A stretch of DNA of 64,000 bases, taken from positions 54,138,917 through 54,202,916 of the forward strand of contig CM049319.1 of assembly GCA_026874595.1 (NCBI GenBank), read 5' to 3'. Source of the DNA: Sipunculus nudus. Taxonomy: Eukaryota > Annelida > Sipuncula > Golfingiida > Sipunculidae. Position numbers and translations under genes: made by a program. Below, one piece after another: positions 24,301-39,300 of the stretch (position 1 is the first letter of the stretch; every line of letters begins with the position of its first letter). The notes under the pieces were generated by a model that did not search any database, was not told the origin of the DNA, and saw nothing but the letters and a program-made list of their open reading frames with translations.

Positions 24301-27300
24301 TAGAAACGGCTGGAGCTGTCATCACCAAATTTTATGCCAATGTTGGTTACATGAGTCATGTCTGAAATTGAGGTATTGGTGGCGCCACCTGCATCGGCCT
24401 TTTTTTACGGGGGTCATCAGTGCCCGTATCATACTGACAGCTACAAAAAACTTCTTCTCTGAAACCATTTCGCCAAATTGTTTAATATTGCACAGAAATT
24501 ATCCTAGGGTAGTGCTTTCTGAAGTTTGTTCAAATGGTCTCAGTTCAGTGACTTTTGGCTGACTTTTGGGAAGCTGAATTTAGTCATATGCCAAAACAGC
24601 CCATTTTAGCTCAGTGGCTACAAAAATCTTCTTCTCAAAAACCACTGGGCCAAATTCTTAAATATCACACATTTATTATCCTGAGATGTTGATAATTCAA
24701 ATTTGTTCAAATGGTTTTGGTTAAGTGATTTTTGGCTGAGTTATGGGAAGCTTAATTTAGCCTTTTGCTTTATTTTCCTATATGAGTTATAAACCTGCAG
24801 AACGTTTTTTGACTGACGCCACTGAGGCCAATTTGTTTAATATTTTACAAGAATAATCCCCTGAATAATTCTTATAATAATTGTCTTTTATCGTTCCAAA
24901 GAATGAATTTTGGCTGAATAATAAAGATTGAATTGAGTCATTTACCATATATGTTAGCTGTGTGAAGCAGATACATCTAGCCTGAAACCAGTTTATCAGC
25001 ATCCGTTACATCATGCCTCCAGACATATAGATTTTAGGTTATCTTTGGTTAATATTGACAAGAATGTTTTTTAAAAACTTTTAAAAAATGTAGATTTATG
25101 ATTTTAGATATTCCTCATGCCAGGAAATGTTTACAATCACAGGTATTTACAGGTGTATTTACTTAGATTTTATAGGGGAAAGGCTGAAAAGACTCTAAAA
25201 GTCTTCTTGTAAATGGTCCAGCCAAATGGTTCAGTATTTTACATAAATGATCCCAGAGGCAAGCACTCTCAAGTTTGTTCAAATGGTTTGCATATGATGA
25301 ATTTTAGTGGAGTTAAATGAATTTGAACAGTCAATTGGCCAAGTAAGCATACTGACATAGTTTTCTCAGAAATGACAGAAGCTAGCATTACCAAGTATTG
25401 TGCAAATGTTGGTCACATGACTCATATTTGAAATTGCAGATTTTGATGTGAAACCTACATTGACCTGTTTTTTATGGGCAAAAACTCATAATTTTAGCCT
25501 CTTTCAGCTTAAAATGTTTATGATGAAACTGTCAAGTTGAATCGTTCAGTTTTTCAAAAGAATTATCCTAGGACATGGTTCTTTCAATCATATCAGAAAA
25601 CTTAAGTTGGTCTTATGGCCAATATTATGTCTAACTCAAACTGAGGACTGCAAAACTGTTCTTCTACAAAATTATTGTTTCAATTATAACTTCTGTTACA
25701 TGGCACAAAAATTATTCTTAGGTGGCTTTGTTCAAGTTTACTTGAATTATTTTTGGCAGAATTATTGGACCTTAACAATGAGAGAACTGCATCTTTTATT
25801 ATTCTAGATATTTTGATAAAAAGTTTATGAATATTTCAGCTTGAAAAAAAAGCATTTTAGCCAAAGTCTTTCAGTATGTGTAATCAGATTTTCCAACAGG
25901 CCAAGATTGTGTCTGTATATTTAAATAGGTTAAGAAACTGCCAACTGTTTCAGATTTGGCAATAGATCAAGAGTTCATTCAGTGCAGCCAGATATAGGTC
26001 AAGAGTTCAGTCAGTGCAGCCAAGCACAAGGCATGTGATCCCCTCATGGGTGACATGTGAACACCTCATGGGCACCATGTGATCACCTCATGGGTGTCAT
26101 GCCCCTCAGGGCTGCATGTGGAGCCAATTCATTTATAGCTTTGGCAGACTGCCAACTGTATCAGATTAGGCAACAGGTCAAGAGTGCACTCAGTGCAGCC
26201 AGGTACAGGTCAAAAGTTCACCCAGTCTAGCCAGGTGCAGGTCATGAGTTCACTCAGTGCAGTAGCCTGAGCTAGCAAATTTGTCACAGTTCTTTCGGGC
26301 AACTGCCTTTCTAACCTTAGCGTGGTCAGCCCTATGCATCAGGTAAGTTTTATGTATTGGCCTAATATTTAGACCTGTCTTTGTGTTTTTGATGGGTTTC
26401 TTCTTCAAAAGACAGGTGTCACCACCTATAATGACATTTGCACAGTGTGTGACTTTAGTGCCTGCTTATTTCTATAGAGGAATTTGATATATCATCATAA
26501 AATTGGGCATATATTTTTACCTATCGTATTTTAATTATCATATACTTGTCATATACAAGACTGGTGGTGCCACCTACATTAATTTTTTGCACAGTTTGTG
26601 TCCCTGCTTATTTCTCAGGAGGGGTTTGATATATCAGTCTGAACTTGGGCATATGTATATGGGCCATTTTCACAAAAAGTGACAAATAACGGTAAAGACA
26701 TTTTAAAAAATTTTGTGATCAGGAATTACAATATTTTTACACAGAAATAAAATATATGTCCTCACAAAATGTGTGTAGAAACAGCAAAGCTAGATTAGAA
26801 AATTCAACAGAAATGATACAAAAAATATTTTTTCCATTTTGTCTTTGCCGTTATGACAATAACGGTAAAGACATGAAGTTTATATTTATACCATTAAAAA
26901 GATGTAAACAATATTTAAATTTATTAAAAGTCAATCATGAGTCAGGGTAACATAATATTTTTTCAGTTAAAGATAATTCACTAACACAAAATTAATCATG
27001 AGCTGAATAACAATATAAATTGTTTGGAATAATTAACCTTGACGTCTTTACCGTTATCAGTTGAAGTCTTTACCATTATCTCATTAACAAGACAAGTTTC
27101 AGTGTCAGCAACCTTGTAGATGTTACATGTGAAACCTTTCTACATATATCCAGCTTGTTTTACTGAATTTTAAAAACCAAACAAAGTAAAATAGATCACC
27201 CATGGTTGTTACTCATATACAGTTTTCTCAATGTTGAAATAACATAAGTACCTGCTCTCATTGTTTTAACATAATATATTTAAAACATTCAAATTACACA

Positions 27301-30300
27301 AACCTAGTCTGAATGCTATTATATAAAACTTATTACATCTTAAATAAACATTAGTTTGTGTAAAATCTTTACTTTATTCTACTGGAAGTGGAATATTTTT
27401 TTCAATTTTTAGCTCAGCTGATTTTAGCATGCTGACCATAGTGATGGGTCTTTGTCTGTTTTCCGGTTATCCAGCTGTCCCTCCCTTAGCAAGGCACTAG
27501 TCCTAACTTTAAGACACAGAAAATTCATGCTTGAGAGACATAAAGGTCCGGGTAAATCTCCTTGGAAACACCCAAAATAAGGAAACCGTGACATATATAA
27601 TGCTAGCTAAATAGCAAAAACATGTTTTGAGCACTGTGGAAGTCAACCTTTTCTGAGGATGTGAGGCCGTTGAACAAAAATTTTCCATTGGACAAATGGC
27701 TCCAGTTCTTCAAAATTATTACCATATATTGTAATAAAATATGGTCTGCTCACTGATAATAGAGAGTTGATGAGCTGAGTAAAATATGTGGTTCCACCTG
27801 TACTTTTTCTGTTATTCTAATTGAATTTTTCTTATATTTTTAAGACTGCTAAAGTGAAGCAAATTAAAGCAAATTGTGCCAGTTTCTCAGCAGTGATTTC
27901 AAGTGTTTCCCCCAAAAAATGTGATATGCCTATTGATTATATAGATATTCTTATCAGTTGAACAAGTGGTAGCAGCATTGTGCCACCTATTTACATGCCA
28001 TTTAATTTTTATTTTGAGACTTCTAAGTTATACCAGTTGTGTATTTTCCTGAGATGATGGTTCATGCATTTCCTGAAATTTTGTATGCTTAGTGATCATG
28101 GTTTGTGTAATTGGCTTAACAAAACAGATGACTAGAGTTCACTTTTTTTAAATATTAGGCATCTATTAATTGTATTTATTGTTGACTTTTTAGACTGCCA
28201 AATTACAGCAACTGTGTCAAATTAGTACTTTTATGTATGACACTGACAGGAAGCAGTGACATATATCAGAGTATTTGCAGGTATTCATTTTATATTAGAC
28301 TATCAAACTGAAATCATGTCCATTAATCAGACATCATTCAATTAAAATTGTCCATTCATTAGAAATTATTACATCAAATTTTTAACAAGACTGGCCTCTA
28401 CCCAGGGTAAGCACTCTTAAGGCTTAATGGGATAGCTGTGCCCCAGGCCACATTCAGTCGCAAACAAATCCACCTTTCGGGGTTTCCTCAGTCCTATGAC
28501 CCAGCAATTGATGTGATAACACACCCAGGACCTGTAAGTGTGGTAGTCACTGGGCCTGGTTAACAGGACATAAATCATAAATGAGATGAATCGTGTGCAA
28601 CCGCCCTGTTAAAGTCTTAAAATAATAGTTACATACATAGTTAAGTTAGTACTTAAGAAATGAAGATGTGTACCTGCACCAAAAATGATAAAAACAAAAA
28701 AAAAAAAAAGTATTTGTCAGTGTCTTGGGAACTCCAAATCCCAATTTTTTTGTCTACAATTTCAGGAAACATGTCAGACTGCACTCTCATGTAATACCAA
28801 AAAGGGTTGTGTAACCAAGCACATTTAATTAGGTTAAGTGCTTAACAAGTTTCTTTTGGATTACTGATTTACACTCACAGAAATTCTAACATAAAAAGTT
28901 AAATAAATGCCACCTTAACTTGTGAATTGCTCAGGGGTTTTAATCATCCATTCAGTGCATTGATTATTTTATGCATTTTTACATCAGTTAGCTTGGTATA
29001 CCTAACTAAAGAATGCAGAGTGGAGTTCTGATGAATTCTGATGTCAACAGGTTAACTTTAGAATATCAGATGTACACAAGGCTACATCTGAAATGTGAAA
29101 AGTGAACTTGCTTTGAATGCAGATTATAGACATAAGGCATGATCATCCTCAAGTCTGAATTGACATTCTTACTTGTTAATTCAGACAAGTAAATATTTGG
29201 TTTTACCAAAGGAATCATGGCATTTTCCCCCCCAAAAAAACTCTCCTTTGTAAGCTTGATGTGAAGGGCTAAAACAATAAAAAGTTTACAACTTCATGAG
29301 GAAATATGTCATATGACCTCTAACAGATGCATGGTATGTTTGATTATTTGGTGTTCCTTTTTTAAGTAGAGGCATATTCTTGTATTATCATATAAAATAT
29401 ATTTAATTTCTTTCTCTCTAAATAAACTGACACATAATATTATTATACAGGAAATACTGTGGCAAGGTTACAGCAATAAATTGTACATATTGTGAGCTCA
29501 AGCTCCGGGTCTTTGTCACACCAGTCTTTACCGTTAATACATATTCATAACGGTAAAGACAGATCAAGATAACGGTAAAGACACAAATATGGCCTGTAGG
29601 ATATGGTTATGTACAACAGCTTGAAAAGTAGTTCCTCAACACAGCCTAAACACTATGCATATTCAACAGTGACAGATCCTGTCATTTAACTCCTGATGAT
29701 TCCATGTCTATCAATGATAACGGTAAAGACATCCAATTGTTGTGACACCCACTAACACTGTGGTTTGAAACCAACTTTTACAGTATAAAAAACACTAGCA
29801 GGGTCCTGCTTGTGGTCAGTATACCTGTCTCATGTGCTGATTCTTGTGCAGATGACATTACCTGTGAGCTTATTAAAAAATTAAGTTCAAATCTCATAAT
29901 TAGCATAATATGATAACGGTAAAGACAAGCACATGTATAATTTATGGTCACACAAAAAAGGACTTCCCATTTACATGTATTTTGTAATACCATAATCATG
30001 ACATGTTTCAGCACCAATTCAAGTGATATACTTAAATAACAGATTTAATCCCAGGTGGCCTCTTTACTAAAAGTAATTATTTTCTATCTTTCAAATTGTT
30101 GTATTCAATTTTGGACATATAACGGTATGGACATTTATGTTACTAATGATTTCAAAAATCTTTTAAAAAATGTAAATATATACCTGTTTAATTTTTTTTT
30201 AGTTTCCGCATTTTAGTTTATACATGACAGAATACCAAAATTGAAAAAATGATAAAGTATAATAGGTTTTAAAATGATGGACATTTCTTTACCATTATTT

Positions 30301-33300
30301 GTCACATTTTGTGAAAATGGCCCATATATCTCTGATAGCTTTGTTGTATACAATACTGGTGGTGCCAGCTACAATTATTTTTAGCTCAGCTGACTGTAAG
30401 TCAACTGAGGTATAGGAATGGCACTTTGTCCCTCGCCCATTTGGACATCCGGCCATCCATTAGCGGGGCACAAATCTGACAGCTGGTCCTAGAAACTTCT
30501 AAGTGAACATCTAGGGAGGTCAATAAAAGCTTGAAAGTACCCCCCCAGAATCGTAAAAAAAATTTGATACAAAACTTCCAATATCTTGATAATTAATGCA
30601 TCGTTTGTCATGAATCTTGCCTTGAATATTGACCATGACTAGTTCTGTCAGTTCCTGAAATGTGGTCGCGCCACGTGTATTTTTTCCTGTTTTAACAAAT
30701 ATTTTTCTATTTATTTACTATAAAATAACAACAATCATGTCAGTTTCTCAACTGTCATTACATCTGGTGTCCCAAAACCTGGTGCATTTATTGATCACAA
30801 GTGGATGCCCTATACTAATCATCCTGTATGTCTGTCTGTTTGTATGTCTGTCTGTCTGTCAATCTGTCGAACCACACAAATTAGTTTCCAGATGATAACT
30901 CCAGTTAAGTTTTATATATTTGTTTCAAACTTAACTTAAAAATGGCCCATCACTAAAGTAAGAACCATGTTGATTTCTGGGTCCTACAGTCAAAGGTCAA
31001 GATCACAGGACCCGTTTCTTTAAAATTAATATGTATGCATTGGAAGCCAAACTTTTCATTGCAAACCTTCCATCTTCAAGATATTGCTAACCTGCCTCTA
31101 GAGGAAGATTCTGTTTGATTTTTGGGTCATAGGTCAAAGGTAAAGGTCACAGGGCCCATCCATTCACAAATTAGTTTATGGATGATAATTCTACTTTGGA
31201 TAGACAGACTGGCTTAAACTTGATTTAATAATGACCAACCACATATGTAAATTCATTTTGATTTTCAGGGTCCAGCAATCTAAGTTGAAGGTCACAGAAG
31301 CCACATCTTTTAAAAGATTGTGGATGCACTGTAAATCAAACTTTTCATCCTGAACTTTCCAACGTTCACACATGGCTTACTTGCCCAAAGTGAGGAAACC
31401 TATAGAATTTGAGGTTATCTGGTCAGAGGTCAAGGTCACTTTTTTAAAGATTGTTACAATAATCCTAATGCTGCAAGTTCAAGGATATTAAGTTCTAAGA
31501 TTTTTTGGTTATTGGTTAAGGTCACAGGACTGTCATTCTGAAAAATTCCTTTAAAAATATCCTTATAGACAAATTCAACTGAGTGTTGAAACCCATGAGT
31601 CCCTAGTTGTGTTGCGTGCACCCATGCCAGAATTTCAGCAGTGATGTTTGTGTAATTGTTTCTTATTCAAAATGTTTAGTATCTGCATTGTTCATATACA
31701 TGAGAAGTAATGGTCCAGCATTGAAGCATTATACCTGGTGTATTTCCCAATGCACAGGTTCGCATTAGGCCTGTAGGCCTTGTTTAAATATTAAGTAATT
31801 GTGAATGAACCTTTTTATCCTGTAAGCATTTTTGAATTAATTGAAAATCCTACGTATAGACACTATAATAATACAGAGATGCTGTAACTACCATCATTAT
31901 TCCTCATCCTTCCATCTGTGGACAGGGAACATTAGTTATATTTCAGCTGTATACATATTAAAAAATAGAAAAAAAAAATACTTATATATAATAATATATA
32001 TTATAAAAATAGATCCAAATTAACAAATATGTAAACTACTGGACTGTAAACAATTTATCAAAAAGCCAACCAATGATCTTGGTTATGATATACATCTTGT
32101 GCTCACAAACTGCTTCAATTTTAACATTAGGAAATGCATGGTTTGGTCACAAAATATTATTTGCAACAATTTCTTATTCATCAATACAAACATCAAAACA
32201 AATCAACATTTCCTTAAAGACTTTATCTCTGTTTGATGTTATTGTAGATTATTACGTTCAAGGTCAACTTCAGCTGAGCACAGTGACCCATGGGTCCATT
32301 GTTTATATCCTGTTCCTTTATGATTGTAAAACTTTTTGTGGGATACTTTGATTTTAACTTGGTTCTACCACCTGCAGTCCTGATTGTACAGTTTGAATCT
32401 AGGTGTCTGCCCATATCTCAGGAGTGGTTCAACATATTGGGCTGAAATTGTGCATGTTCATTGATACTGGATACCTCCATCTTGTATTCAAGTCTGGTAG
32501 TGCCATCTGCAATGGTTTTTTTGTGGCGTCTATTCATATGTTTGCTTTAGATGAAAATGGCTCATAACTCCGGAGAGATTCAATGTATTGGTCTGAAATT
32601 TGGCATGTACATCCATCTTGGAGAGTTTTTTTGTAAACCAGACAGTTGGTGCTGCCTACCTTACCATTTTAATAGTATAAATGAATACCCTTTATCAGGA
32701 GTGATTTTCTGTATTGGCCTGAAATTGTGCTTGTCCATAGATCATAGATACCTCCATCTTCTATTCAAGACTGATGTTGCCTTATGCAGTGGTGTGTTGG
32801 GTCCATCCATACATTTGCTTAAGGTGATAATTGTTCATACCTCAGGAGAGGTTCAGTTTTTTTGTCTGAAAGTTGGCATGTATAACTATCTTGGAAAGTT
32901 TCTTGTAAACCAGACAGATGGTGCCACCTACCTCACCATTTAATAGCATAAATGAATGCTGAAATTTGGGATGTACATACATCTGGGAGAGTTTTCTCGT
33001 AAACCAGACAGGTGGTGCCATCTTACCGTCTTCATACATTAATTAAAGGCCTCTTTCTCTGGCGTGGATTGCTGTATTGGCCTGAAATTGAGCATGTCCA
33101 TAAATCTTGAATTCCTAAATTTTGTATTCAAGACTGGAGGTGCCATCTGCAGTTGTTTTTGGGTATCGTTTATCCTTCTGTTTGCTCTTTGTAAAAATTG
33201 CTCATATATGAGGGTGGATTGATGTATCAGCCTGAAATTTTTGCATGTTTATCCTTCTTGGATAGATAGCTTTGTAGTAGATCAGACAGGTGGCGCCAAC

Positions 33301-36300
33301 TGCTGTTCTGTTTTTAGCTCAGCTGACTATAAGTCATCTGAGCTTTAGTCGTGGTCCTCTGTCCGTCGTCTGTCCGGCCATCCGTCTGTTAACAGGGCAC
33401 GTTTTGAAACTGTTGGACCTATGGATCCAAAATTTTACATACAGTTAGATGTCCCCAAAATCTCCTACCATACCGAAAATTGGGTCACTAGGACTTCATT
33501 CCTTTGAAATATTAAGGAAAAACCTCCATTTTTCATGCCATTGTTACACTTCAAGGCTGCCTTATTTCAAAACCACTGGTCTGTTTTTGATTATATGTAG
33601 TATTCATATTCTTCCATACATTTTCTATTTACATACCAAAAATTAGGTCAGTATTGAATATCTTTTTGAAGTTATAGGTCCAAATATAATGCAATTTTTA
33701 AAAAATCAGGAGATATATTTACTCACTTAACATGAGAATTGCTGAGCTGGAGACTTTTTTTCAGGGATAAAACTTTATTAAATCAAGATTCAATTGTTAA
33801 CCCAAAGTTATTAGCATAAATAAAAAATCAGTACCTTAAATTTTGACCAACTTTGGCTATGGCATGTTTTTACACTGTAAGCACTGTTGATTTAATTTTC
33901 ACAGCATATATACATAAGGATTTAATCTTTTAAAATCTGAAATTTCAAAGGAATTAATTGAAAGGAGATGCTTTTATTCAAGTTTCCATACACCATGTCA
34001 AGTGTAATTTTCTGTATTTGATTCATTCTTCTTCTAGGCTGTGCTACATGCTAGATTTTGTATTGTACCTCCAGGTTTACAATGATTAGAGTGCACATTT
34101 AATTTTGTCCACAAAGTGGTGTATTGCTTTATGAAAGTGTGGATATTCATCAGATAAGTAATTCTTTACTTCAGAAGAGTAAAAACTTCACCAGGTGTGA
34201 AATTGACTATTAATTCCAGTAAAAAATTATAGCTGAGATAGTAAATAGCACAATGATGATTTTGTCCCTCATTCAACTAACAGTGTGTATACTTTATTTG
34301 AAAAGATGGTTTTATTTTATCAGATTGACTGAATCTTTTATTTTGGTGAATAAAATTAAGCATATCCTGAAAGCTCCAATGTACAAAACTTTTCAATAGT
34401 TATTCAAGAAATAATCTTGAAGATGCCATGTTTTGGCATTATTTTCTTTTAAATTCACTTTAAACATTTGTAATTTAAAAATAATAAAATGTATGTGTAT
34501 GCATAATATGACCCGATATGAGCTACACTCTGGATAAATTATGATTGCAACTTAGAATTCTGATTTTTTAACTTAAATTTTCAGATTTTTTTAATTACAG
34601 ATTTATAAAACTTGTAAATATATAAAAAATGAATCTGATAAAAACTGTTAATTGAAAAAGTTGATATGCTAAAAAAATAGACTTAAATATAAACTTAAAT
34701 GCATTATTCCCTTGAAAGTGAAATAAAGTTATTAGTCCATTCTGTCCACTTACTTGCCTGTCCATCTGTAAATTTTTCATATGCATCACAGTATCTCAAA
34801 ACGTTTACTGTTTTTCTTCATGACAGTCTCTTGAGTATGAGTTTTGCAATCATTTTTTAAAACTTTGCTATAACCATGTAGGAGGGCCCCTTTCCTCTTA
34901 GCTTCTCATATGCTTGTATAAGTGAAAAACATTACAATAGAATATTTTGCATATTCTGCATTTGCAAAAATTTCAAACTTCAGCTGAGCGCCCATGGGTC
35001 CATTGTTATAGAATACATTGATGCACTTTTTCTCAGTTGTGGTTTGATATCTCATCCTGAAATCTTGCATGGTGTATTCATCTGTAGATCTGTTTTTGGT
35101 GAGAATTGCATAAATGTGAGGAGTTTGATTGGCATCATGATGCAACAAATGTGGAGTTTGGTCATGTCAGGATCTCTCTATGCCTTACTTTACCCATGCC
35201 TCTGTGATATTGCGGATACACATTGTCACTTATCGACTACCCATATACCAGTTATTTAATAAATTAAACATACATTGTTATAACTCATCTCCAAATTCCT
35301 TCCTTTTTATTCTTGGTTTCATACATTCTCAGAGGGTATGTTTAAAGCATATTACAGTCACATTGTTGGGATACTTTCACATATGTGTTATTATGAGAAC
35401 CTCCTGTATCTTACATGTAATCCTTAAATAAATAAGTGAATAGTCAATACCAAATGTGTTTTTTTGTATATGTTCATCAAGTAGTGATATATAAAAGGAA
35501 TTAAACTGTTGCCTCAGTTCTGTATGCTTGGATTTTATACAAATATTCTTATAAGCAATTTCAGCTGGGCACCATGACCCACAGGTCCCCTGTATTACTC
35601 TCTGTGAATTCTGACATTATAGGCAGGAGTATTTGTACAAGCCAACAAAGATGTTTTGAACAAGAGAGTGATCAAGAAAGCCAAAAGAAAAGTGGTGGGA
35701 GAAGATGGAGCACAGGTAAGTGGGTAGTAATGAACCATGAAGAGAATTGTTATGCCATCCCTTGACTTATCACCATTCAGGCCTCGGACTTTAGAGAGTA
35801 CTAACGAACAAGCATCAGAGTGCCTTTACATCTTGCAGTGAGGACCGCACCTTAAACTCTATGAGGATGCAAATATTTTGATCATTTTTGACAGCGCCTC
35901 ATGGCCTACAAGTACACTGTCACTTGACATAAACAAGACAAGTTGTTAACATTTTTAGTACACTTTCTGAAAACACCTACCATGTGGGAGAAAAATTCTG
36001 TTTTAACTAGAGGATATTCAGTTTGCTGAATGAATATAAGCATGGCTTGCAGGTTACTTGATGACAGCCAACTTGTACACGATGCAGGAAATGTAACAAG
36101 ACAGATTTGTGTTCGGCTTGTGAGTTCCCATGTGTTCATTTGTGCTACAGGATGTATGGCCTTGCAGTATGTTCTCCCATATATATGTGTTCTCCTGTAT
36201 TACAACTAAAGTTAGGCCTAGCCCAATATAAATACCTTCTCTGAGTCATGTATTCTCGGCTACCCTTTACTATACTATTTACCCTGGTTAATCCTTATAA

Positions 36301-39300
36301 GTTATCTATTATAGCCATCTATTCACCTACCTTTCTTAGATAATTTATATGCTTTCATGCTTACTCTGCATACATATTCTAGGTAATTCCTGTTAAGAAA
36401 AGTTCTAATTTATTACACCTCTGTGATGGATGCATGAGCTGGTTTATATACATGTTGTTAATAAACACAGCAATGTTGACCAAAAGTAGAAACATGTAAC
36501 CTAAGGTGATCGGTTGTTTATGTACAGAAGTTGAAAGGTTGCGAGTTGCAAAACACCCTTACAAAACTTTAATCTGTTTGCCTTTTCTTCTTGATGTCTT
36601 TGTTGAATGTGTTTGGATTATTTGGCTTGATTGCCTTGTTGGTGACAAGTGCTACCTCTCTGGACATAAAAAAATGGGTTACAAACTGGCTGTTCTTTGT
36701 AGGTTGAACAAATACATTGAAATGGCAGTATTTCCTTTTTCATTTAAAAAATTTTTCCCCTCAAGTTTAAATTTTAGAAACTTTTGAACTTCAGGTCACT
36801 AGCCTTCAGTAAATGTTTTTTATATTTAATTGGATCTTTTTTTATATTTTTCTGACATACCTATGATATGTATAAAATGCATCAGATTTATACTGAGAAT
36901 ACCCAAAACAGACAACCTGTCAGTTTAAGAAATTTAAATGTATTGGATAAAAAGAGGATGGTTCAGGAATTCTAGCAAACTGTTGCATTTCCAGCCATCA
37001 TTTACCGAAATTTGGCATCAAAGAACTCAAAATGGATAACAAGGTCATTGGTTATGTCACCAGAACCACATTTTGAAAAAGCTCATAAATATCCTTACAA
37101 TAAAATTCAGCTGAGCGTGTTTTACAAAACATCCTACCTCCATTAATGAAGATCAAGGTCATTGGTCACATGCACAAATTTGTTTTTCCAAACTGCTGAT
37201 TGGTTGATCAGTGCCATAAATATTCTAAAAAATAGAACTTTCAAAGTAAGCTAGGGTGGCAACTTAAAGAACTAAAAGGTTGCAGAATATAAATGCTAGT
37301 TTTTGTCAAGTTTTTTTTTTTTTCCATCTTACATCAGGCCTTTAGTCCGTCATTCACTTTAAGGTCAAATTGTGTGATTGTATTTAAGTTTGTGAGAATA
37401 ATTGGAATTTGGCAGCCCTTGGTGGATCATGTTATAGTACTGTAGAGTTTCATATCAGTCACACAGCACTGACTGCTATATTGGTCTACTGGTATAATAT
37501 CCAAAAGTAGTGCCAGCCTTGAAAGAAAGCCCTTTCCCTGGTTAAACATCATTTAGTGAGAAGCAATGAAACCATTGATTTGTCCAGTGATTAGGGTGAA
37601 ACCTAGGTGTTTGTATGAAGTACATGTAGATCACATAAAGTTTAAAACTTGGATTGCACTTAATGTAACTATATTCAAATGTTCATAATGGTTCAAATGC
37701 TGTGTCATTGCTGATACTGCTTTGAAGTAATAAGCAGTGCCGGACGAAACTTTTTCAAGTGATACACTTGTTTTTCAGCCCCCCCCCCATGGTTTCTGAG
37801 CACTTTTTAATCTTTATTACTTTACAGGGAGGTTCCAAAGCCTTTGCTGGTTTCGCTGGTTTTGGCAGCAAATCAGGAAGCAGCACAGGGTCAGGATTCA
37901 CAGGATTCTCGCTAACTTCAAGCAATACGTCCACGCCATCAGCAGGAATCAGTTTTGGATCCGCCAGCAAACCAAGCAGTTTGAGCAACGGTGCCGGGAC
38001 AGATGCCAGCGCAGCAGGGTTTAAAATCTCAGCATTTGTTGTTGGGACCCCAAAACAAGAGAAAAAGGACTCTGAGCCCGGTGAAACACAAACTGCCAAA
38101 AGTGGTTCAAAGGACAGTGAGAACAAGGTCAAATATCTACAGCAGCTACGCAGTCTCAATGAAAGCGTGTCAAAATGGATCAAGCAGCATGTCGAAAAAA
38201 ATCCTCTGTGTATCCTGACCCCCATCTTTAAAGACTATCAGGAGCATCTAGCAAGCATCGAAAAGAAATATCCACACGCTTCAGTAAAGAACGGCACCGA
38301 TTCCAAGTCCAGTGAAAAAACAGATGCAGGTCAGTAAAATATTTAATGTTGAATATGTTCCTAGTAATGTATTTAAAATATATCTGTATAGGTTAGGAAG
38401 AATGGAAAAGATACAGCCTGCCTCAGCGTGATATTGGGAACCACATTTGGAGGGAATAGGGAAGTGAGACAAGACCAAGGAACATCAGGGAATTTTTCAT
38501 GTGCTAAAAAAAAATTCCTGGCTTGTTTAAATAAGGCTGTCAGTGACAGGACATATTATGGTATACCCATGGTCTGCCCGTACATCTGTTAACTTTTAGT
38601 GTCACCGCAATAACTTATTGGGGCATTGATGGATTTTCAACGAAACTCTCCACAACTACTTACAAATAGATTGTCTTGCCCGAGTTGATTACTGGCAAAA
38701 TTCACACATATTTAATAAGGTCAGATATCACAAAGTTATTTTGTGGTTTCGCCGTGATAACTAATGAGGAATAAGATGGATTTTGATCAAACTTAACTGA
38801 AATATTAATCAGTATAATATCTTACCTATGTTTGATTTCCAGCAAAATCCACTCATATTTAATGAGGTCAGAGGTCACCAGAATCAGTAGCACCATAGTG
38901 ATTTGCCAAAATTCTTATGGATTTTTATGACACTGATTATAAATGTTAACCAATGGAGTTTCTTACCTGAATTAGATTCTCTGCAAAATTTTTGCATATT
39001 AAATGAGGTCAGTGGTAAACAGATACACCATTTGTTGTGCTCTTGTTTTGGATCAGGTTGACATTTGGATAACAGGAGGGTGCATCTTGGTAGACCTTCA
39101 AAGACATAAGTGAACATCAGGAGTCCATTTATGTTATTTCAGTGTTGCTGATCTCTATAGATATTTCTTGAGGATACCCCAGTGTTTCACTTTGTTTGCT
39201 AATGTCTCTAGATGTTTGTCCAGATTATCCCTGTGTTTCACCGTGTTTGCTGATTTCTCTAGATGTTTCTCAAGGTTTCCCCAGTGTATCACAATGTTTG

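Larger units (their letters stand above)
26661..30323. mobile_element. 3.66-kb GGGCC-ended DNA transposon with ATAACGGTAAAGACA motif clusters
   Basis: The ends are GGGCCATTTTCACAAAAAGT (26661) and, inverted, GGGCCATTTTCACAAAATGT (from 30323), matching over about 40 bp. ATAT flanks both sides. The 15-base motif ATAACGGTAAAGACA or its complement occurs at 26686, 26841, 26859, 27044, 27066, 29524, 29547, 29569, 29717, 29913, 30119 and about 30284, clustered near both ends and absent from the middle. No transposase frame is recognisable, so it appears non-autonomous. Confidence 0.8.

Noticed and set aside
28380-28620. GC-richer block considered as a tRNA or SINE head
   Set aside because: No A-box/B-box pair or cloverleaf could be laid out.
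37755-38225. Minus-strand 156-codon frame over NUP50 exon 3
   Set aside because: Shadow of the plus-strand coding exon, which has conserved NUP50 sequence and matching splice phases.
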